Shown: positions 26,378 through 36,022, numbered from the stretch's first letter. The stretch is DNA of 64,000 nucleotides from Ruegeria sp. TM1040 (GCF_000014065.1 NC_008044.1:1635501-1699500); one strand, 5' to 3'. The notes: a model not told the origin generated them from the sequence alone. Numbers and translations are program-made.

Positions 26378-28159
26378 ATGCCGAGCTATACCGCACCCAC
26401 CAAGGACACCCAATTCGTCCTGCACGATGTTCTGAACATCAAGGACGCAGGAATCCCCGGCTATGACGAGCTGGAGCCCGATTTCACCGGCGCCGTTCTG
26501 GAAGAAGCCGGCAAGATTGCCCGTGACGTGCTGCACCCGCTGAATGTGGTGGGCGACACCGAGGGCTGCCGTCTGGAAAATGGCGTTGTCTACACCCCGA
26601 CCGGTTTCAAGGCCGCGTTTGAACAAGTCAAAGAAGGCGGCTGGCCCGGTCTCGACATGCCGGAACAATACGGCGGCCAGAACATGCCCTATGTGATCGG
26701 CACCGCCGTGGGCGAGTTTTTCTCTGGCGCGAACCAGGCGTTTACCATGTATCAGGGCCTGACCCATGGCGCGGCTTCGGCCATTCTGGCGCATGGCACC
26801 GACGCACAGAAAGATACCTATCTGCCCAAGATGGTCTCTTGCGAGTGGACCGGCACCATGAACCTGACGGAGCCCCATTGCGGCACCGATCTGGGCCTCA
26901 TGCGCACCAAGGCCGAACCGCAAGACGATGGGTCCTATCTCGTCACCGGGCAAAAAATCTTTATCTCTGCTGGCGATCACGACATGTCCGAAAACGTGAT
27001 CCATCTGGTGCTGGCCAAGATCCCCGGCGGCCCCGATGGTATCAAGGGCGTGTCGCTCTTTATCGTGCCGAAGTTCATCGTGAATGAGGACGGCACCCCC
27101 GGCGAGCGCAACGGCGTTTCGGTCGGCAAGATCGAAGAGAAAATGGGCATCCACGGCAACTCTACCTGCGTGATGAACTATGATGGCGCCAAAGGTTGGC
27201 TCCTCGGGGACATGCACAAGGGCATGCGCGCCATGTTCACCATGATGAACGAAGCGCGTCTGGGCGTGGGCATGCAGGGTCTGGCGCAGGCCGAGGCCGC
27301 CTATCAAAACGCGGTGGAATACGCCAAGGACCGCCTTCAGGGCCGTGACGTGACCGGCGCGAAGAACCCCGATGGCCCGGCAGATCCGCTGATCGTCCAC
27401 CCGGACATTCGTCGTAACCTCATGGATCAAAAGAGCTTTGCCGAGGGCGCGCGGGCCTTTATCCTCTGGGGCGCGACCATGATCGACAAGGCACATCGTT
27501 CTGGGGACAAGGACGCCGATGGGCTGATCTCTCTGCTCACGCCGGTTATCAAAGGGTTCCTGACCGACAAGGGCTATGACATGACCGTGCAGGCCCAGCA
27601 GGTTTACGGCGGCCATGGCTACATCGAGGAATGGGGCATGTCGCAATATACCCGCGACGCCCGTATCGCAATGATCTACGAGGGCGCAAACGGCGTGCAG
27701 GCGCTGGATCTGGTGGGGCGCAAGCTGGCGCAGGACGGCGGCAAGCACGTGATGGCCTTCTTTGACATGGTCAAAGGGTTCTGCAAGGAAAACGCCGAGA
27801 TCTCTGACGCTTATGCCAAGGACTTCATTGAGCCTCTGAAAGCGGCCTCCAAGGATCTGCAGGCGGCCGGGATGTATTTCATGCAAAACGGCATGAAGAA
27901 CCCCAACAATGCGCTCGCAGGCTCCACCGATTTCATGCACATGTTCGGTCATGTCTGCCTTGGCCTCATGTGGGCGATGATGGGCAAAGCCGCGCAAAAG
28001 GCGCTTGACGAAGGGGCGTCGGACGCGGCGTTCTACGAGACGAAACTCGCCACCGGCCGCTACTATATGGCACGTCAGTTGCCCGCGACAAAACTGCACC
28101 TGGCCCGCATTGAGACCGGTGCCGACACGGTGATGGCGCTCGACGCCGCACAGTTCTGA
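26378..28159 (+). CDS. Acyl-CoA dehydrogenase, long (~600 aa) FadE/DmdC-like form
   Basis: A 593-residue FAD enzyme with the N-terminal extension of this subgroup ([18 protein letters not shown]), a central acyl-CoA dehydrogenase core ([43 protein letters not shown]) and the long C-terminal domain with [20 protein letters not shown]. It forms the trans-2,3 double bond in acyl-CoA. The same subgroup includes DmdC of DMSP demethylation in roseobacters, so that substrate is an alternative. GAGG precedes ATG 26378. Confidence 0.93.
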   Translation: MPSYTAPTKDTQFVLHDVLNIKDAGIPGYDELEPDFTGAVLEEAGKIARDVLHPLNVVGDTEGCRLENGVVYTPTGFKAAFEQVKEGGWPGLDMPEQYGGQNMPYVIGTAVGEFFSGANQAFTMYQGLTHGAASAILAHGTDAQKDTYLPKMVSCEWTGTMNLTEPHCGTDLGLMRTKAEPQDDGSYLVTGQKIFISAGDHDMSENVIHLVLAKIPGGPDGIKGVSLFIVPKFIVNEDGTPGERNGVSVGKIEEKMGIHGNSTCVMNYDGAKGWLLGDMHKGMRAMFTMMNEARLGVGMQGLAQAEAAYQNAVEYAKDRLQGRDVTGAKNPDGPADPLIVHPDIRRNLMDQKSFAEGARAFILWGATMIDKAHRSGDKDADGLISLLTPVIKGFLTDKGYDMTVQAQQVYGGHGYIEEWGMSQYTRDARIAMIYEGANGVQALDLVGRKLAQDGGKHVMAFFDMVKGFCKENAEISDAYAKDFIEPLKAASKDLQAAGMYFMQNGMKNPNNALAGSTDFMHMFGHVCLGLMWAMMGKAAQKALDEGASDAAFYETKLATGRYYMARQLPATKLHLARIETGADTVMALDAAQF

Positions 28160-28251
28160 TCGCGCTGAGCGACACGACATGGGATGTGTCCCGTTTGGGG
28201 CGCATCCACCCTTGGCCGCCGGGGCGCATTTGGAATTGAGAGGATCCGAAT

Positions 28252-28464
28252 ATGCCCAAACGCTTTCGCCTGACCCGCCGCTTTCCCGTCGCGATGACGG
28301 AGGATGGGTTTCGCAGGCTCAAACGTTTTGCCCAAGAGGCCGGACTGGACGAGGGAGAAGCGTTGTCCTTTCTGTTCGAGAATTTCGACAGCGTGACCAA
28401 CCACGAGAACCTGACCCACCGGTTGCGGCTGTTCAATGCCGAATTGGAGGATCGAAAACGCTAG
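28252..28464 (+). CDS. Conserved-looking 70-aa basic protein, function unknown
   Basis: A 70-residue protein (starts MPKRFRLTRRFPVAMTEDGF, ends LEDRKR) with a good ribosome site (GAGAGGAT) and the codon use of its neighbours. It has no cysteines, signal or membrane segment; it is mainly helical and charged, resembling small helix-turn-helix or ribbon proteins only vaguely. It sits between two acyl-CoA dehydrogenase genes with gaps of 92 and 39 bases and is therefore probably in that operon. Confidence 0.65.
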   Translation: MPKRFRLTRRFPVAMTEDGFRRLKRFAQEAGLDEGEALSFLFENFDSVTNHENLTHRLRLFNAELEDRKR

Positions 28465-28503
28465 CGCAGGGCACGCACCGCCACGCGCCCAAGGGGGAGA
28501 GAG

Positions 28504-29667
28504 ATGAGCGCAGAGCTGGATTTTCGCACATCATCGGTGTGGATGACCGACGAGCATAAGATGCTCGCCGATATGACGCAGAGCTTTATCACCAACGAAT
28601 GGGCGCCCAAATTCGAGCGCTGGCGCAAACAGGGCGAGATGGATCGCTCGACATGGGCGCAGGCCGGAGAACTGGGCCTGCTCTGCCCCTCCATCCCCGA
28701 GGAATACGGCGGTGCGGGCGGCGATTTTGGCCATGAGGCGGCGATCCTGATTGAGGCCAGCCGCGCCAATCTCGCCAGCTGGGGCCACGGGATCCACTCG
28801 GGCATCGTGGCGCATTACATCCTCTCCTACGGTACCGAAGAGCAAAAACAGCGCTGGCTGCCCAAGATGGTGTCCGGCGAGTTGGTCGGCGCGCTGGCGA
28901 TGACAGAGCCGTGTACCGGATCTGACGTGCAGGCGATCAAAACCAAGGCCATTCGTGATGGCAATGTTTATCGGCTCTCGGGCCAGAAAACCTTTATTAC
29001 CAATGGGCAACACGCCAACCTGATCCTTGTTGCGGCCAAGACCGACCCGTCCCAGGGCGCAAAAGGCATCTCGCTTGTGGCGCTTGAAACCGAGGGCGCT
29101 GAAGGGTTCAGCCGGGGGCGTAACCTCGAGAAGGTCGGCCTGCACGCGGCGGATACCTCGGAGCTCTTTTTCGACAATATCGCTGTGCCACCGGAGAACA
29201 TTCTGGGCGCAACGGAGGCGCAAGGCTTTTACCAGATGATGCAGCAATTGCCGCAGGAACGGCTGATCATCGCCTGCGGCGCGGTTGGCGCGATGCAGGG
29301 CGCGGTCGAGCGCACCATCGCATATTGTAAAGAGCGCGAAGCCTTTGGCGGGCCGCTCACGCAGTTCCAGAATACCCGTTTCAAACTCGCCGAATGCCTG
29401 ACCAAGAGTAAAGTCGCCCGCGCCTTCCTTGATGACTGCATGGTCCAGCACCTACGTGGAGAGTTGACCGTCGAAAAGGCGGCGATGGCTAAATACTGGA
29501 TCACCGACGCGCAAGGCGCTGTGCTTGATGAGTGCCTGCAATTGCACGGAGGATATGGGTTCATGCAAGAATACGCCGTGGCAGAAATGTGGACCGATGC
29601 CCGTGTGCAGCGCATTTACGGCGGCACCAATGAGATTATGAAAGAGCTGATTGCGAGGTCTCTATGA
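28504..29667 (+). CDS. Acyl-CoA dehydrogenase, standard length
   Basis: A 387-residue acyl-CoA dehydrogenase with all core motifs: [33 protein letters not shown], the QNTRFKLAE segment, and [44 protein letters not shown] at the end (given in parts: [24 protein letters not shown]). The usual catalytic Glu lies in the YGGTNEIM region as in the long-chain/isovaleryl type; position alone does not settle chain length. GGGGGAGAG precedes the ATG. Confidence 0.94.
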   Translation: MSAELDFRTSSVWMTDEHKMLADMTQSFITNEWAPKFERWRKQGEMDRSTWAQAGELGLLCPSIPEEYGGAGGDFGHEAAILIEASRANLASWGHGIHSGIVAHYILSYGTEEQKQRWLPKMVSGELVGALAMTEPCTGSDVQAIKTKAIRDGNVYRLSGQKTFITNGQHANLILVAAKTDPSQGAKGISLVALETEGAEGFSRGRNLEKVGLHAADTSELFFDNIAVPPENILGATEAQGFYQMMQQLPQERLIIACGAVGAMQGAVERTIAYCKEREAFGGPLTQFQNTRFKLAECLTKSKVARAFLDDCMVQHLRGELTVEKAAMAKYWITDAQGAVLDECLQLHGGYGFMQEYAVAEMWTDARVQRIYGGTNEIMKELIARSL

Positions 29668-29702
29668 CAGTTCCAGCGCTTTCCCTTGCCGCGTCTGACG
29701 GA

Positions 29703-29736
29703 TGCCTCCGGCGGGGATATTTCAGAGAAGTTGAAG
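29703..29736 (+). repeat. Dispersed GATATTT element, copy D
   Basis: TGCCTCCGGCGGGGATATTT (29703-29722) followed by CAGAGAAGTTGAAG, 36 bases after the acyl-CoA dehydrogenase stop and in the same orientation. The first 20 bases recur in copy F (52421) on the other strand. The neighbouring ORF 29664-29951 is made of this repeat material and is not called as a gene. Confidence 0.65.
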
Positions 29737-29866
29737 GGATGGGGCGCGCCTGCCCCCGAGCTCTCCGCCTAATGGGCAAGCGCGCCTTCAGCTTCTGCGG
29801 TCATCGGCTTCCCAGCCTGTACCGTACTGCCATGTTATCGCCATCTTGGTTAACAAACGCTGACTA

Positions 29867-29920
29867 TCCTTCATCTTCTTCAAAATATCCCACGGGGGTG
29901 CGGGGGTGTGAAACCCCCGC
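29867..29920 (-). repeat. Dispersed hairpin/GATATTT element, copy C
   Basis: On the minus strand this reads a GCGGGGG/CCCCCGC hairpin (29900-29906, 29914-29920), then CCCCCGTGGGATATTTTG and AAGAAGATGAAGGA. It is oriented against copy D, so the pair faces each other in the 285-base gap between the dehydrogenase and the GST gene. No minus-strand gene ends here. Confidence 0.65.
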
Positions 29921-29952
29921 CGCGACATCGCCACTGGGAGGGGCGATTTGAT

Positions 29953-30585
29953 ATGAAACTCTATTGTTTTGGCGAGTCGGGCCATTCCTACAAAGTCGCA
30001 CTCGCGCTCGAGCTTGCGGGACTTGATTGGGAGCCTGTCTTTGTCGACTTTTTCAACGGTATCACACGCGGAGCGGAGTTTCGCGAGGGCGTCAACGAAA
30101 TGGGCGAATGCCCGGTTCTCGTTGATGGCGAGACAACCCTTACGCAATCTGGCGTGATCCAGCAGTATCTATCTGATACTTACGGCAAGTTTGGGGGATC
30201 TACGCCCGAAGAAAAGCGCGAAATCCTGCGCTGGCAGCTTTGGGACAATCACAAACTGTCCTCCAACGCGGGTCTGTGCCGGTTCTTGATGAATTTCATG
30301 CCCGAAGATAAACGGCCCGCCGAGGTGATCGCCTTTCTGCAAGGGCGCCTGAAGGCCGCTTATGCGGTTTTGGACAAGCATCTTGAGGGCCGCGACTGGA
30401 TCGTGGGCGAAAGCCTCACCAACGCCGATCTCACCTGCTGCGGCTATCTCTATTACCCTGAACCTTTCGGCTTTGACCGCAAGGATTACCCCAACATCGA
30501 CGCCTGGCTGTCGCGCCTCAGCGCCCTGCCCGGCTGGAAACACCCCTATGACCTGATGCCCGGCAACCCGTCGGATCGAGCTTGA
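29953..30585 (+). CDS. Glutathione S-transferase family protein
   Basis: A 210-residue cytosolic GST: the thioredoxin-like N-domain starts MKLYCFGESGHSYKVALALE with the GSH-binding strand ECPVLVDGETTLTQSGVIQQYL, followed by the all-helical C-domain (LEGRDWIVGESLTNADLTCCGY). GGGAGGGGCG precedes ATG 29953. It stands in front of the thiolase with a 10-base gap and shares its transcript; a role in handling reactive acyl or sulfur compounds is possible but not shown. Confidence 0.92.
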   Translation: MKLYCFGESGHSYKVALALELAGLDWEPVFVDFFNGITRGAEFREGVNEMGECPVLVDGETTLTQSGVIQQYLSDTYGKFGGSTPEEKREILRWQLWDNHKLSSNAGLCRFLMNFMPEDKRPAEVIAFLQGRLKAAYAVLDKHLEGRDWIVGESLTNADLTCCGYLYYPEPFGFDRKDYPNIDAWLSRLSALPGWKHPYDLMPGNPSDRA

Positions 30586-30595
30586 GGAGACCAAT

Positions 30596-31807
30596 ATGAC
30601 CGAAGCTTATATCTATGATGCCGTTCGCACCCCGCGCGGCAAGGGCCGCAAGGACGGCGCCCTCCACGAGGTGACCTCTGTGCGCCTCTCTGCCCTGACC
30701 CTGAACGCGCTGAAAGAACGCAACAACCTGGAAGGCCATGCGGTCGAGGATGTGATCTGGGGCAATGTCACGCAGGTGATGGAACAGGGTGGCTGTCTGG
30801 CGCGCTCTGCCGTGCTGGCCTCCGATCTGGATCAATCCATCCCGGGTCTTGCGATCAACCGCTTCTGCGCCTCTGGCATGGAAGCCGTGAACCTCGCTGC
30901 AAACCAAGTCAAAGGTGGCGCAGGCGATGGCTATATCGCGGGCGGCGTCGAGATGATGGGCCGTGTGGCAATGGGATCGGACGGGGCGGCGATTGCCGTG
31001 GACCCGAGCCTTGCGATGGACACGTATTTTGTGCCGCAGGGGATCTCGGCCGATATCATCGCAACCGAGTATGGGTTTACCCGCGATCAGGCCGACGCAC
31101 TGGCGGTGGAATCCCAGCGCCGTGCCAAGGCCGCGTGGGATGACAATCGCTTTGCCAAGTCGATCATCACCGTACGCGACCAGAACGGTTTGGCGATCCT
31201 TGATCATGACGAATACATGCGCCCCGGCACCGATATGCAGGCGCTTGGATCGCTCAATGCATCGTTTCAGATGATGGGCGAAGTAATGCCTGGCTTTGAT
31301 GCCGTGGCAAAACTGAAGTACCCGCATCTGGAAAAGGTCAACCACATCCACCACGCCGGGAACTCCTCAGGGATCGTGGATGGCTCTGCCGCGCTGTTGA
31401 TCGGCAACAAGGAATTTGGCGAACGCCATGGTCTGAAGCCGCGCGCCCGTATCAAGGCAACCGCCAAGATCGGCACCGACCCGACCATCATGCTGACCGG
31501 TCCTGTGCCTGTGACCGAGAAGATCCTCAAAGACACCGGCATGACAATATCCGATCTGGATCTATTTGAGGTCAACGAGGCCTTTGCCTCCGTGGTGTTG
31601 CGCTTCCAGCAAGCCTTTGACGTCGATCCGGCCCTGGTAAACGTGAACGGCGGCTCCATCGCCATGGGGCACCCTTTGGGGGCAACCGGTGCGATCATCA
31701 TCGGCACGCTGCTGGACGAGCTGGAGCGGCAGGACAAGGAATGCGGCCTTGCCACGCTCTGCATTGCATCCGGCATGGGTGCGGCCACCATCATCGAGCG
31801 CGTCTAA
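30596..31807 (+). CDS. Acetyl-CoA C-acyltransferase (thiolase)
   Basis: A 403-residue thiolase that cleaves 3-ketoacyl-CoA to acetyl-CoA and a shortened acyl-CoA. It carries the acyl-accepting Cys91 in NRFCASGMEA, the His motif NGGSIAMGHPLGATGA and the second catalytic Cys389 in LCIASGMGAA. That last motif is a variant of the usual C-x-G-G-G but keeps the Cys. GAGGAG lies before the ATG. It is followed by the FadJ-like gene, the normal order for a beta-oxidation pair (FadA/FadI type). Confidence 0.95.
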   Translation: MTEAYIYDAVRTPRGKGRKDGALHEVTSVRLSALTLNALKERNNLEGHAVEDVIWGNVTQVMEQGGCLARSAVLASDLDQSIPGLAINRFCASGMEAVNLAANQVKGGAGDGYIAGGVEMMGRVAMGSDGAAIAVDPSLAMDTYFVPQGISADIIATEYGFTRDQADALAVESQRRAKAAWDDNRFAKSIITVRDQNGLAILDHDEYMRPGTDMQALGSLNASFQMMGEVMPGFDAVAKLKYPHLEKVNHIHHAGNSSGIVDGSAALLIGNKEFGERHGLKPRARIKATAKIGTDPTIMLTGPVPVTEKILKDTGMTISDLDLFEVNEAFASVVLRFQQAFDVDPALVNVNGGSIAMGHPLGATGAIIIGTLLDELERQDKECGLATLCIASGMGAATIIERV

Positions 31808-31846
31808 GCGACGCCTTCTCACCTGATAGGGTTGGAGACAAAGACT

Positions 31847-34048
31847 ATGACCGATTTCAAATACGACGTAGACGCCGATGGCATCGCCATCATCACATGG
31901 GACGCGGAAGGCAAGAGCATGAACGTCCTCACCCGCGAGGCCTTTGGCCTGGTGGAGGACTATATCGACCGTGCGCTTGGCGATGACGCCGTCAAAGGCG
32001 TGGTGATCACTTCCGGCAAGAAAGACTTTGCGGGCGGCATGGACCTGAATGTGTTGGCCACCATCCGCGAGGAATCCGGTGAAAACCCGGCTCAGGGCCT
32101 GTTTGATTTTACGATGAATGGCCACCGCATCCTGCGCAAGCTGGAGCGCGCAGGGATGGACGCCAAGAACAACAAGGGCGGCAAGCCGATTGCCTGCGCC
32201 ATCAATGGCACCTGTGCAGGCATCGGCACCGAGATCGCGCTGGCCTGTCATTACCGAACCATGACCGACAACCCAAAGGCCAAGATCGGCCTGCCGGAGA
32301 TCCTGCTGGGCATCTTCCCCGGTGGCGGCGGTACCATCCGCTATTCGCGCATGGTGGGTGCCGTGAACGCCGCCCCCGTGCTGCTTGAAGGCAAGATGAT
32401 GGACCCCAAGAAGGCGAAATCCGCGAGCCTTGTGGATGAGGTTGCCGCCGATCCGCTGGAAGCGGCGCGTCAGTGGGTGCTCAACGCCAAAGACGCCGAT
32501 ATCGTGAAGCCCTGGGATCAGAAGGGCTACAAAATGCCCGGTGGTGCGCCCTATCACCCGGCGGGGTTCATGAACTTTGTCGGCGCGTCTGCCATGGTGC
32601 ATGGCAAGACCCAAGGCGCCTTCCCGGCGGCCAAGGCGCTGCTCTCGGCGGTCTATGAGGGCGCATTGGTGGATTTTGACACCGCGCTGCGCATCGAGGC
32701 GCGCTGGTTCACCCATGTTCTGATGAACCCGTCGTCCTCTGCGATGATCCGCTCGCTGTTCCTCAACAAGCAAGCGCTGGAGAAAGGCGCCGTGCGGCCC
32801 AAGGGCATTGAGGATCAGTCCGTGAAGAAGATCGGCGTGCTCGGCGCAGGCATGATGGGCGCAGGCATTGCACTGGTTTCAGCGCAGGCGGGCATGGAGG
32901 TCGTACTGATCGACCGCGATCAGGACGCCGCCGACAAAGGCAAGGCCTACTCTGCCACCTATATGGACAAGGGCATCAAGCGCGGCAAAGCCACGCCGGA
33001 GAAAAAAGAGGCGCTGCTGGCGCAGATCACCGCAACAGCAGATCTCGACGCCCTCAAAGGCTGCGATCTCATCATTGAGGCGGTGTTTGAAGACCCGGGC
33101 GTCAAGGCCGAGATGACCAAGAAGGTCGAGGCGATCATCCCCGAGGATTGCATCTTTGCCTCCAACACCTCGACCCTGCCGATCACCAGCCTGGCCGAGG
33201 CCTCGGTCCGGCCCGAGCAGTTCATCGGCATTCACTTCTTCTCTCCGGTTGAGAAGATGTTCCTGGTGGAGATCATCAAGGGTGAGAAAACCGGCGATCG
33301 CGCGGTGGCCAAGGCGCTGGACTATGTACGCCAGATCCGCAAGACGCCGATCGTGGTCAATGATGCGCGCTTCTTCTACTGCAACCGCTGCATCATCCCC
33401 TACATCAACGAGGGCGCAAGGATGATCACCGAAGGTGTCTCGCCGGTGCTGATCGACAACGCCGCGCGCCAGCTTGGCTTCCCGGTGGGGCCGATCCAGC
33501 TGACGGATGAGACCTCGATCGATCTCGGTGCAAAGATCGCACGCGCCACCAAGGCGGCGATGGGCGACGCCTATCCCGAAAGCCCGGCGGACGATCTGAT
33601 CTTCTGGATGGAAGATCAGGGGCGTCTGGGGCGCAAGGCCAATGCGGGCTTCTTTGACTATGACGACAAGGGCAAGCGCGTTGAGTACTGGAAGGGGCTT
33701 GCGGAGAAATACCCGCTGGCGGAGGTTCAGCCCGATCTGGTTGAGGTCCAGGAGCGGCTGATGTTTGCGCAGGTCCTTGAGGCTGTGCGGGCACTGGAGG
33801 AAAACGTGCTGATGGACATCCGCGAGGGTGACGTGGGCGCGGTTCTCGCCTGGGGCTTTGCGCCGTGGTCCGGTGGACCGCTCAGCTGGCTTGACATCAT
33901 CGGCACGCCCTATGCAGCCGAGCGTTGTGACCAACTGGCCGAGGCATACGGCGACCGTTTTGCCTGCCCGCCGCTCCTGCGGGAGATGGCCGAAAAAGGC
34001 CAGACCTTCTATGGCCGGTTTGCGCCGGAAGAGGATCAAGCCGCCTAA
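31847..34048 (+). CDS. FadJ/FadB-type multifunctional beta-oxidation enzyme
   Basis: A 733-residue fusion. The N-terminal enoyl-CoA hydratase (residues 1 to about 200) shows SGKKDFAGGMDLNVL and LPEILLGIFPGGGGTIRYSR. The middle is NAD-binding (IGVLGAGMMGAGIALVSAQA, near residue 327) with the catalytic His of GIHFFSPVEKMFLVEIIKG. Two C-terminal 3-hydroxyacyl-CoA dehydrogenase domains follow. It hydrates and oxidises enoyl-CoA for the thiolase encoded just before it. The ATG at 31847 follows GGAGACAAAG; the TTG at 31832 is less likely. A strong terminator follows. Confidence 0.95.
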   Translation: MTDFKYDVDADGIAIITWDAEGKSMNVLTREAFGLVEDYIDRALGDDAVKGVVITSGKKDFAGGMDLNVLATIREESGENPAQGLFDFTMNGHRILRKLERAGMDAKNNKGGKPIACAINGTCAGIGTEIALACHYRTMTDNPKAKIGLPEILLGIFPGGGGTIRYSRMVGAVNAAPVLLEGKMMDPKKAKSASLVDEVAADPLEAARQWVLNAKDADIVKPWDQKGYKMPGGAPYHPAGFMNFVGASAMVHGKTQGAFPAAKALLSAVYEGALVDFDTALRIEARWFTHVLMNPSSSAMIRSLFLNKQALEKGAVRPKGIEDQSVKKIGVLGAGMMGAGIALVSAQAGMEVVLIDRDQDAADKGKAYSATYMDKGIKRGKATPEKKEALLAQITATADLDALKGCDLIIEAVFEDPGVKAEMTKKVEAIIPEDCIFASNTSTLPITSLAEASVRPEQFIGIHFFSPVEKMFLVEIIKGEKTGDRAVAKALDYVRQIRKTPIVVNDARFFYCNRCIIPYINEGARMITEGVSPVLIDNAARQLGFPVGPIQLTDETSIDLGAKIARATKAAMGDAYPESPADDLIFWMEDQGRLGRKANAGFFDYDDKGKRVEYWKGLAEKYPLAEVQPDLVEVQERLMFAQVLEAVRALEENVLMDIREGDVGAVLAWGFAPWSGGPLSWLDIIGTPYAAERCDQLAEAYGDRFACPPLLREMAEKGQTFYGRFAPEEDQAA

Positions 34049-34071
34049 ACCGTCCTGCCTTCATGCTGATA

Positions 34072-34106
34072 TGGCCGCCCCTGTCTTTGGGGCGGCTATT
34101 TTTTTT
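34072..34106 (+). terminator. Rho-independent terminator of the thiolase/FadJ operon
   Basis: GCCGCCCC (34074-34081) pairs with GGGGCGGC (34089-34096) over a 7-nt loop, and the stem is followed by T8 at 34099-34106. It lies 26 bases after the FadJ-like stop. Confidence 0.93.
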
Positions 34107-34152
34107 GCGAGGCTCTGCCTCGCGCTCAGAGATATTTGAGAAAAGATGAAAG
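34107..34152 (+). repeat. Dispersed hairpin/GATATTT element, copy E
   Basis: GCGAGGC-TCT-GCCTCGC (34107-34123) uses the same TCT loop as copy A, then GCTCAGAGATATTTGAGAAA and AGATGAAAG. It follows the terminator of the FadJ-like gene in the same orientation. I see no gene in the remaining sequence up to the terminator at 34305. Confidence 0.7.
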
Positions 34153-34304
34153 CTGGACCGGGAGTAGTTTTCGATCTCGGAATGGGCCTGTTGGGGCGTC
34201 AGCGCGCTCCCGTACGCCCATCGCGGCAGATCGTGGTGTGCTGGCCAGCGCAGGGGCGACGTTCGACGCGGAGCTTCCCGAAAACAAGCGCGTGCTCCAA
34301 CATG

Positions 34305-34344
34305 AAAACACCCCGCAGCCGACCAAGCGGCGCGCGGGGTGTTT
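34305..34344 (-). terminator. Rho-independent terminator of the Hint-protein gene
   Basis: An 11-bp inverted repeat (34306-34316 with 34334-34344) is followed by TTTTC on the minus strand, about 33 bases after the stop of the Hint protein. Confidence 0.85.
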
Positions 34345-34376
34345 GCTCAGGAGGTGTGAGAGAGAGCGTTTGGGGA

Positions 34377-35069
34377 TCAGGCGAAGGTCGTATACTGCGG
34401 CTCACCTGTGCCACCGCTGCCAGCAACCGCCCCTTGGGTCCAGAAGCTGTCTTCGGTGATCATGTCGATGACCAGCTCACGCGCCTCGGCGGCGGAGAGG
34501 ATTGTGTAGAGCTCTTCGGAGGCGGCGGTCACGCAGTAGTGCATCAGGTCGTGATCTGCCGGGCAATAGGCCAGCACGCCCGCTTCGATATAGAGCACTT
34601 CGTCCTCGTCAAAGGTAAGCACCACGGTCTGCATGGTCACCTGCTGCGGGGCGCGGGCAATACCGCGGTAGCCTTCAAGTGCGCAAGCCGGAACAACGGC
34701 GAAGGGATCACCAAGGCTGTCTTCAAGAAGATCATGCTCGAGGAGGATGCCCTGCTCTGGCTTGACCCACATCGGGTTGCGGTTGCCCAGTGCATCACGG
34801 GGGATATAGATCGGCGCCATTTCCTGGGCGCAGGCGGTGTCGCCCAGAACCAGGGTGCGACGGGTAATGGATTTGATCGGACGCATGCCGTGATCGAAGG
34901 TCAGAACCTCGTCACCGATGGAGAGCGCTTCGACGGGGCGCCAGCCGGTTGCGGTCGCGACCATGGTCCCTGAGAGAAACCCTGCCTGGCCAGTTGCGAC
35001 CATCGGAAATTCGGTTGTGAACGCCTCTGCCATCGGGGAGGCATTTCGTTTTGCAAACCAATCCAGCAT
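34377..35069 (-). CDS. Stand-alone Hint (Hedgehog/intein) domain protein without the usual nucleophile
   Basis: A 230-residue protein. Residues about 28-160 follow the Hint_2 pattern: SGTMVATATGWRPVEALSIG, DEVLTFDHGMRPIKSITRR, then PEQGILLEHDLL. In self-cleaving members a Cys (or Ser/Thr) starts the domain in C-F-x-x-G-T; here the sequence is AGFLSGT, with Gly in that place. Autocatalysis therefore looks lost, or the protein has another job. There is no signal peptide, and the C-terminal tail is short and Gly/Thr-rich. AGGACAGGAAC lies before the ATG. Such Hint proteins are frequent in roseobacters and mostly uncharacterised. Confidence 0.82.
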   Translation of the reverse strand: MLDWFAKRNASPMAEAFTTEFPMVATGQAGFLSGTMVATATGWRPVEALSIGDEVLTFDHGMRPIKSITRRTLVLGDTACAQEMAPIYIPRDALGNRNPMWVKPEQGILLEHDLLEDSLGDPFAVVPACALEGYRGIARAPQQVTMQTVVLTFDEDEVLYIEAGVLAYCPADHDLMHYCVTAASEELYTILSAAEARELVIDMITEDSFWTQGAVAGSGGTGEPQYTTFA

Positions 35070-35196
35070 GTTCCTGTCCTTTCGACCTTGATGTTGCTCC
35101 GGACCTCAGGGGCTCGAAGCTCCAATCGCCGTTCCGTGAAGCCTTTGTAGCAAATCGGTCGGGCCTGGGCGCGTGCTCTTAGGGAGCCGCTCTGTA

Positions 35197-35862
35197 TCAA
35201 AGGGATAGGGGGTAATCGTTAAAAGAGTATTCAAATCGTTCGATTTCGAGCTGGCAGCACGTCCTTACGGCATCAACCGCCTGTGAATCATAGTAAACAC
35301 GCCAGTCCGGATCGCGACGCGACTCATTCACGCGAGGCAATTCCAATGCGAATCCCAAGTGATCGAACAAAGGTGCGGCATCCTTAGCGAAATATTCGAG
35401 CCTTATGTAAAGGCTGCAATGCTCATACCCGTCCGACTGCATCATATAAGACAGAGCCGGTTGAGATTTGAGCGCGCGCATCACCAAAGGATCGGTCACA
35501 AAGCTGGTAAACGGCAGCGAATGCGCCAGTGGCACCATCGGATGATCGAAGGATTGCTCTTTGAGCCAGTGATACAGGCTCACCACGCGATCAAAGGGAT
35601 TGCGCACAAGGGTAAAGGCAAACATCTGGCGCAGTTCTTCGCGGCTGGCGAGACCTTCGATGTCTGCAAGCGTTGAATGCTTCCACAATCGCCCGCGCGT
35701 CTCGGTGCCATGCAGGCGGCGGCGGCGTTTGACGGCCTTGGGCGTGTCGCCGAGCATCTCGTCTCCGGCCATCGCGCGCGACTCAAGCGCCAGTGCAAGC
35801 GCGGTGCCACCGGTCTTCGGGATATGAATAAAGACGTAGTTGCGCCCACGCGAAAGGATCAT
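35197..35862 (-). CDS. Sulfotransferase-family protein
   Basis: A 221-residue protein with the PAPS-binding motifs of the carbohydrate sulfotransferase superfamily: FIHIPKTGGTALALAL (5'-phosphosulfate loop, residues about 11-26) and FTLVRNPFDRVVSLYHW (3'-phosphate site). It would transfer sulfate from PAPS to a sugar or other hydroxyl acceptor. No signal or membrane anchor is visible, unlike eukaryotic relatives. It lies 127 bases before the Hint gene on the same strand. Acceptor unknown. Confidence 0.85.
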   Translation of the reverse strand: MILSRGRNYVFIHIPKTGGTALALALESRAMAGDEMLGDTPKAVKRRRRLHGTETRGRLWKHSTLADIEGLASREELRQMFAFTLVRNPFDRVVSLYHWLKEQSFDHPMVPLAHSLPFTSFVTDPLVMRALKSQPALSYMMQSDGYEHCSLYIRLEYFAKDAAPLFDHLGFALELPRVNESRRDPDWRVYYDSQAVDAVRTCCQLEIERFEYSFNDYPLSL

Positions 35863-35898
35863 GCGCAGAGGCTAACCCATTACTGTGCTTTGGGAAAC

Positions 35899-35914
35899 AC
35901 CTGTGATCGCAGGT
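35899..35914. promoter_or_regulatory. 16-bp near-palindrome upstream of the acyl-CoA ligase
   Basis: ACCTGTGATCGCAGGT is a dyad with one mismatched pair, located between divergent sulfotransferase and acyl-CoA ligase starts. It faintly resembles short lux-type boxes but is shorter than those, so its role is open. Confidence 0.35.
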
Positions 35915-36022
35915 CAGATCCGAGGAATTGCAGCCAGCACCAAGCAATCTCTTTCAATTTCGAACGCCTCAGCGCAATAATCGCTCCCAGAGATAAAAAC
36001 ACTGAGCTTGGGAGGAGACTCT

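Noticed and set aside
26273-28180. 635-residue minus-strand frame opposite the acyl-CoA dehydrogenase
   Set aside because: Composition rich in His/Gly/Ala without any domain, and complete overlap with a gene whose motifs are certain; it is a high-G+C shadow. The same applies to the frame at 48060-49907 opposite prpE.
29664-29951. 95-codon frame after the second acyl-CoA dehydrogenase
   Set aside because: It consists largely of the dispersed elements D and C and has no ribosome site or domain.
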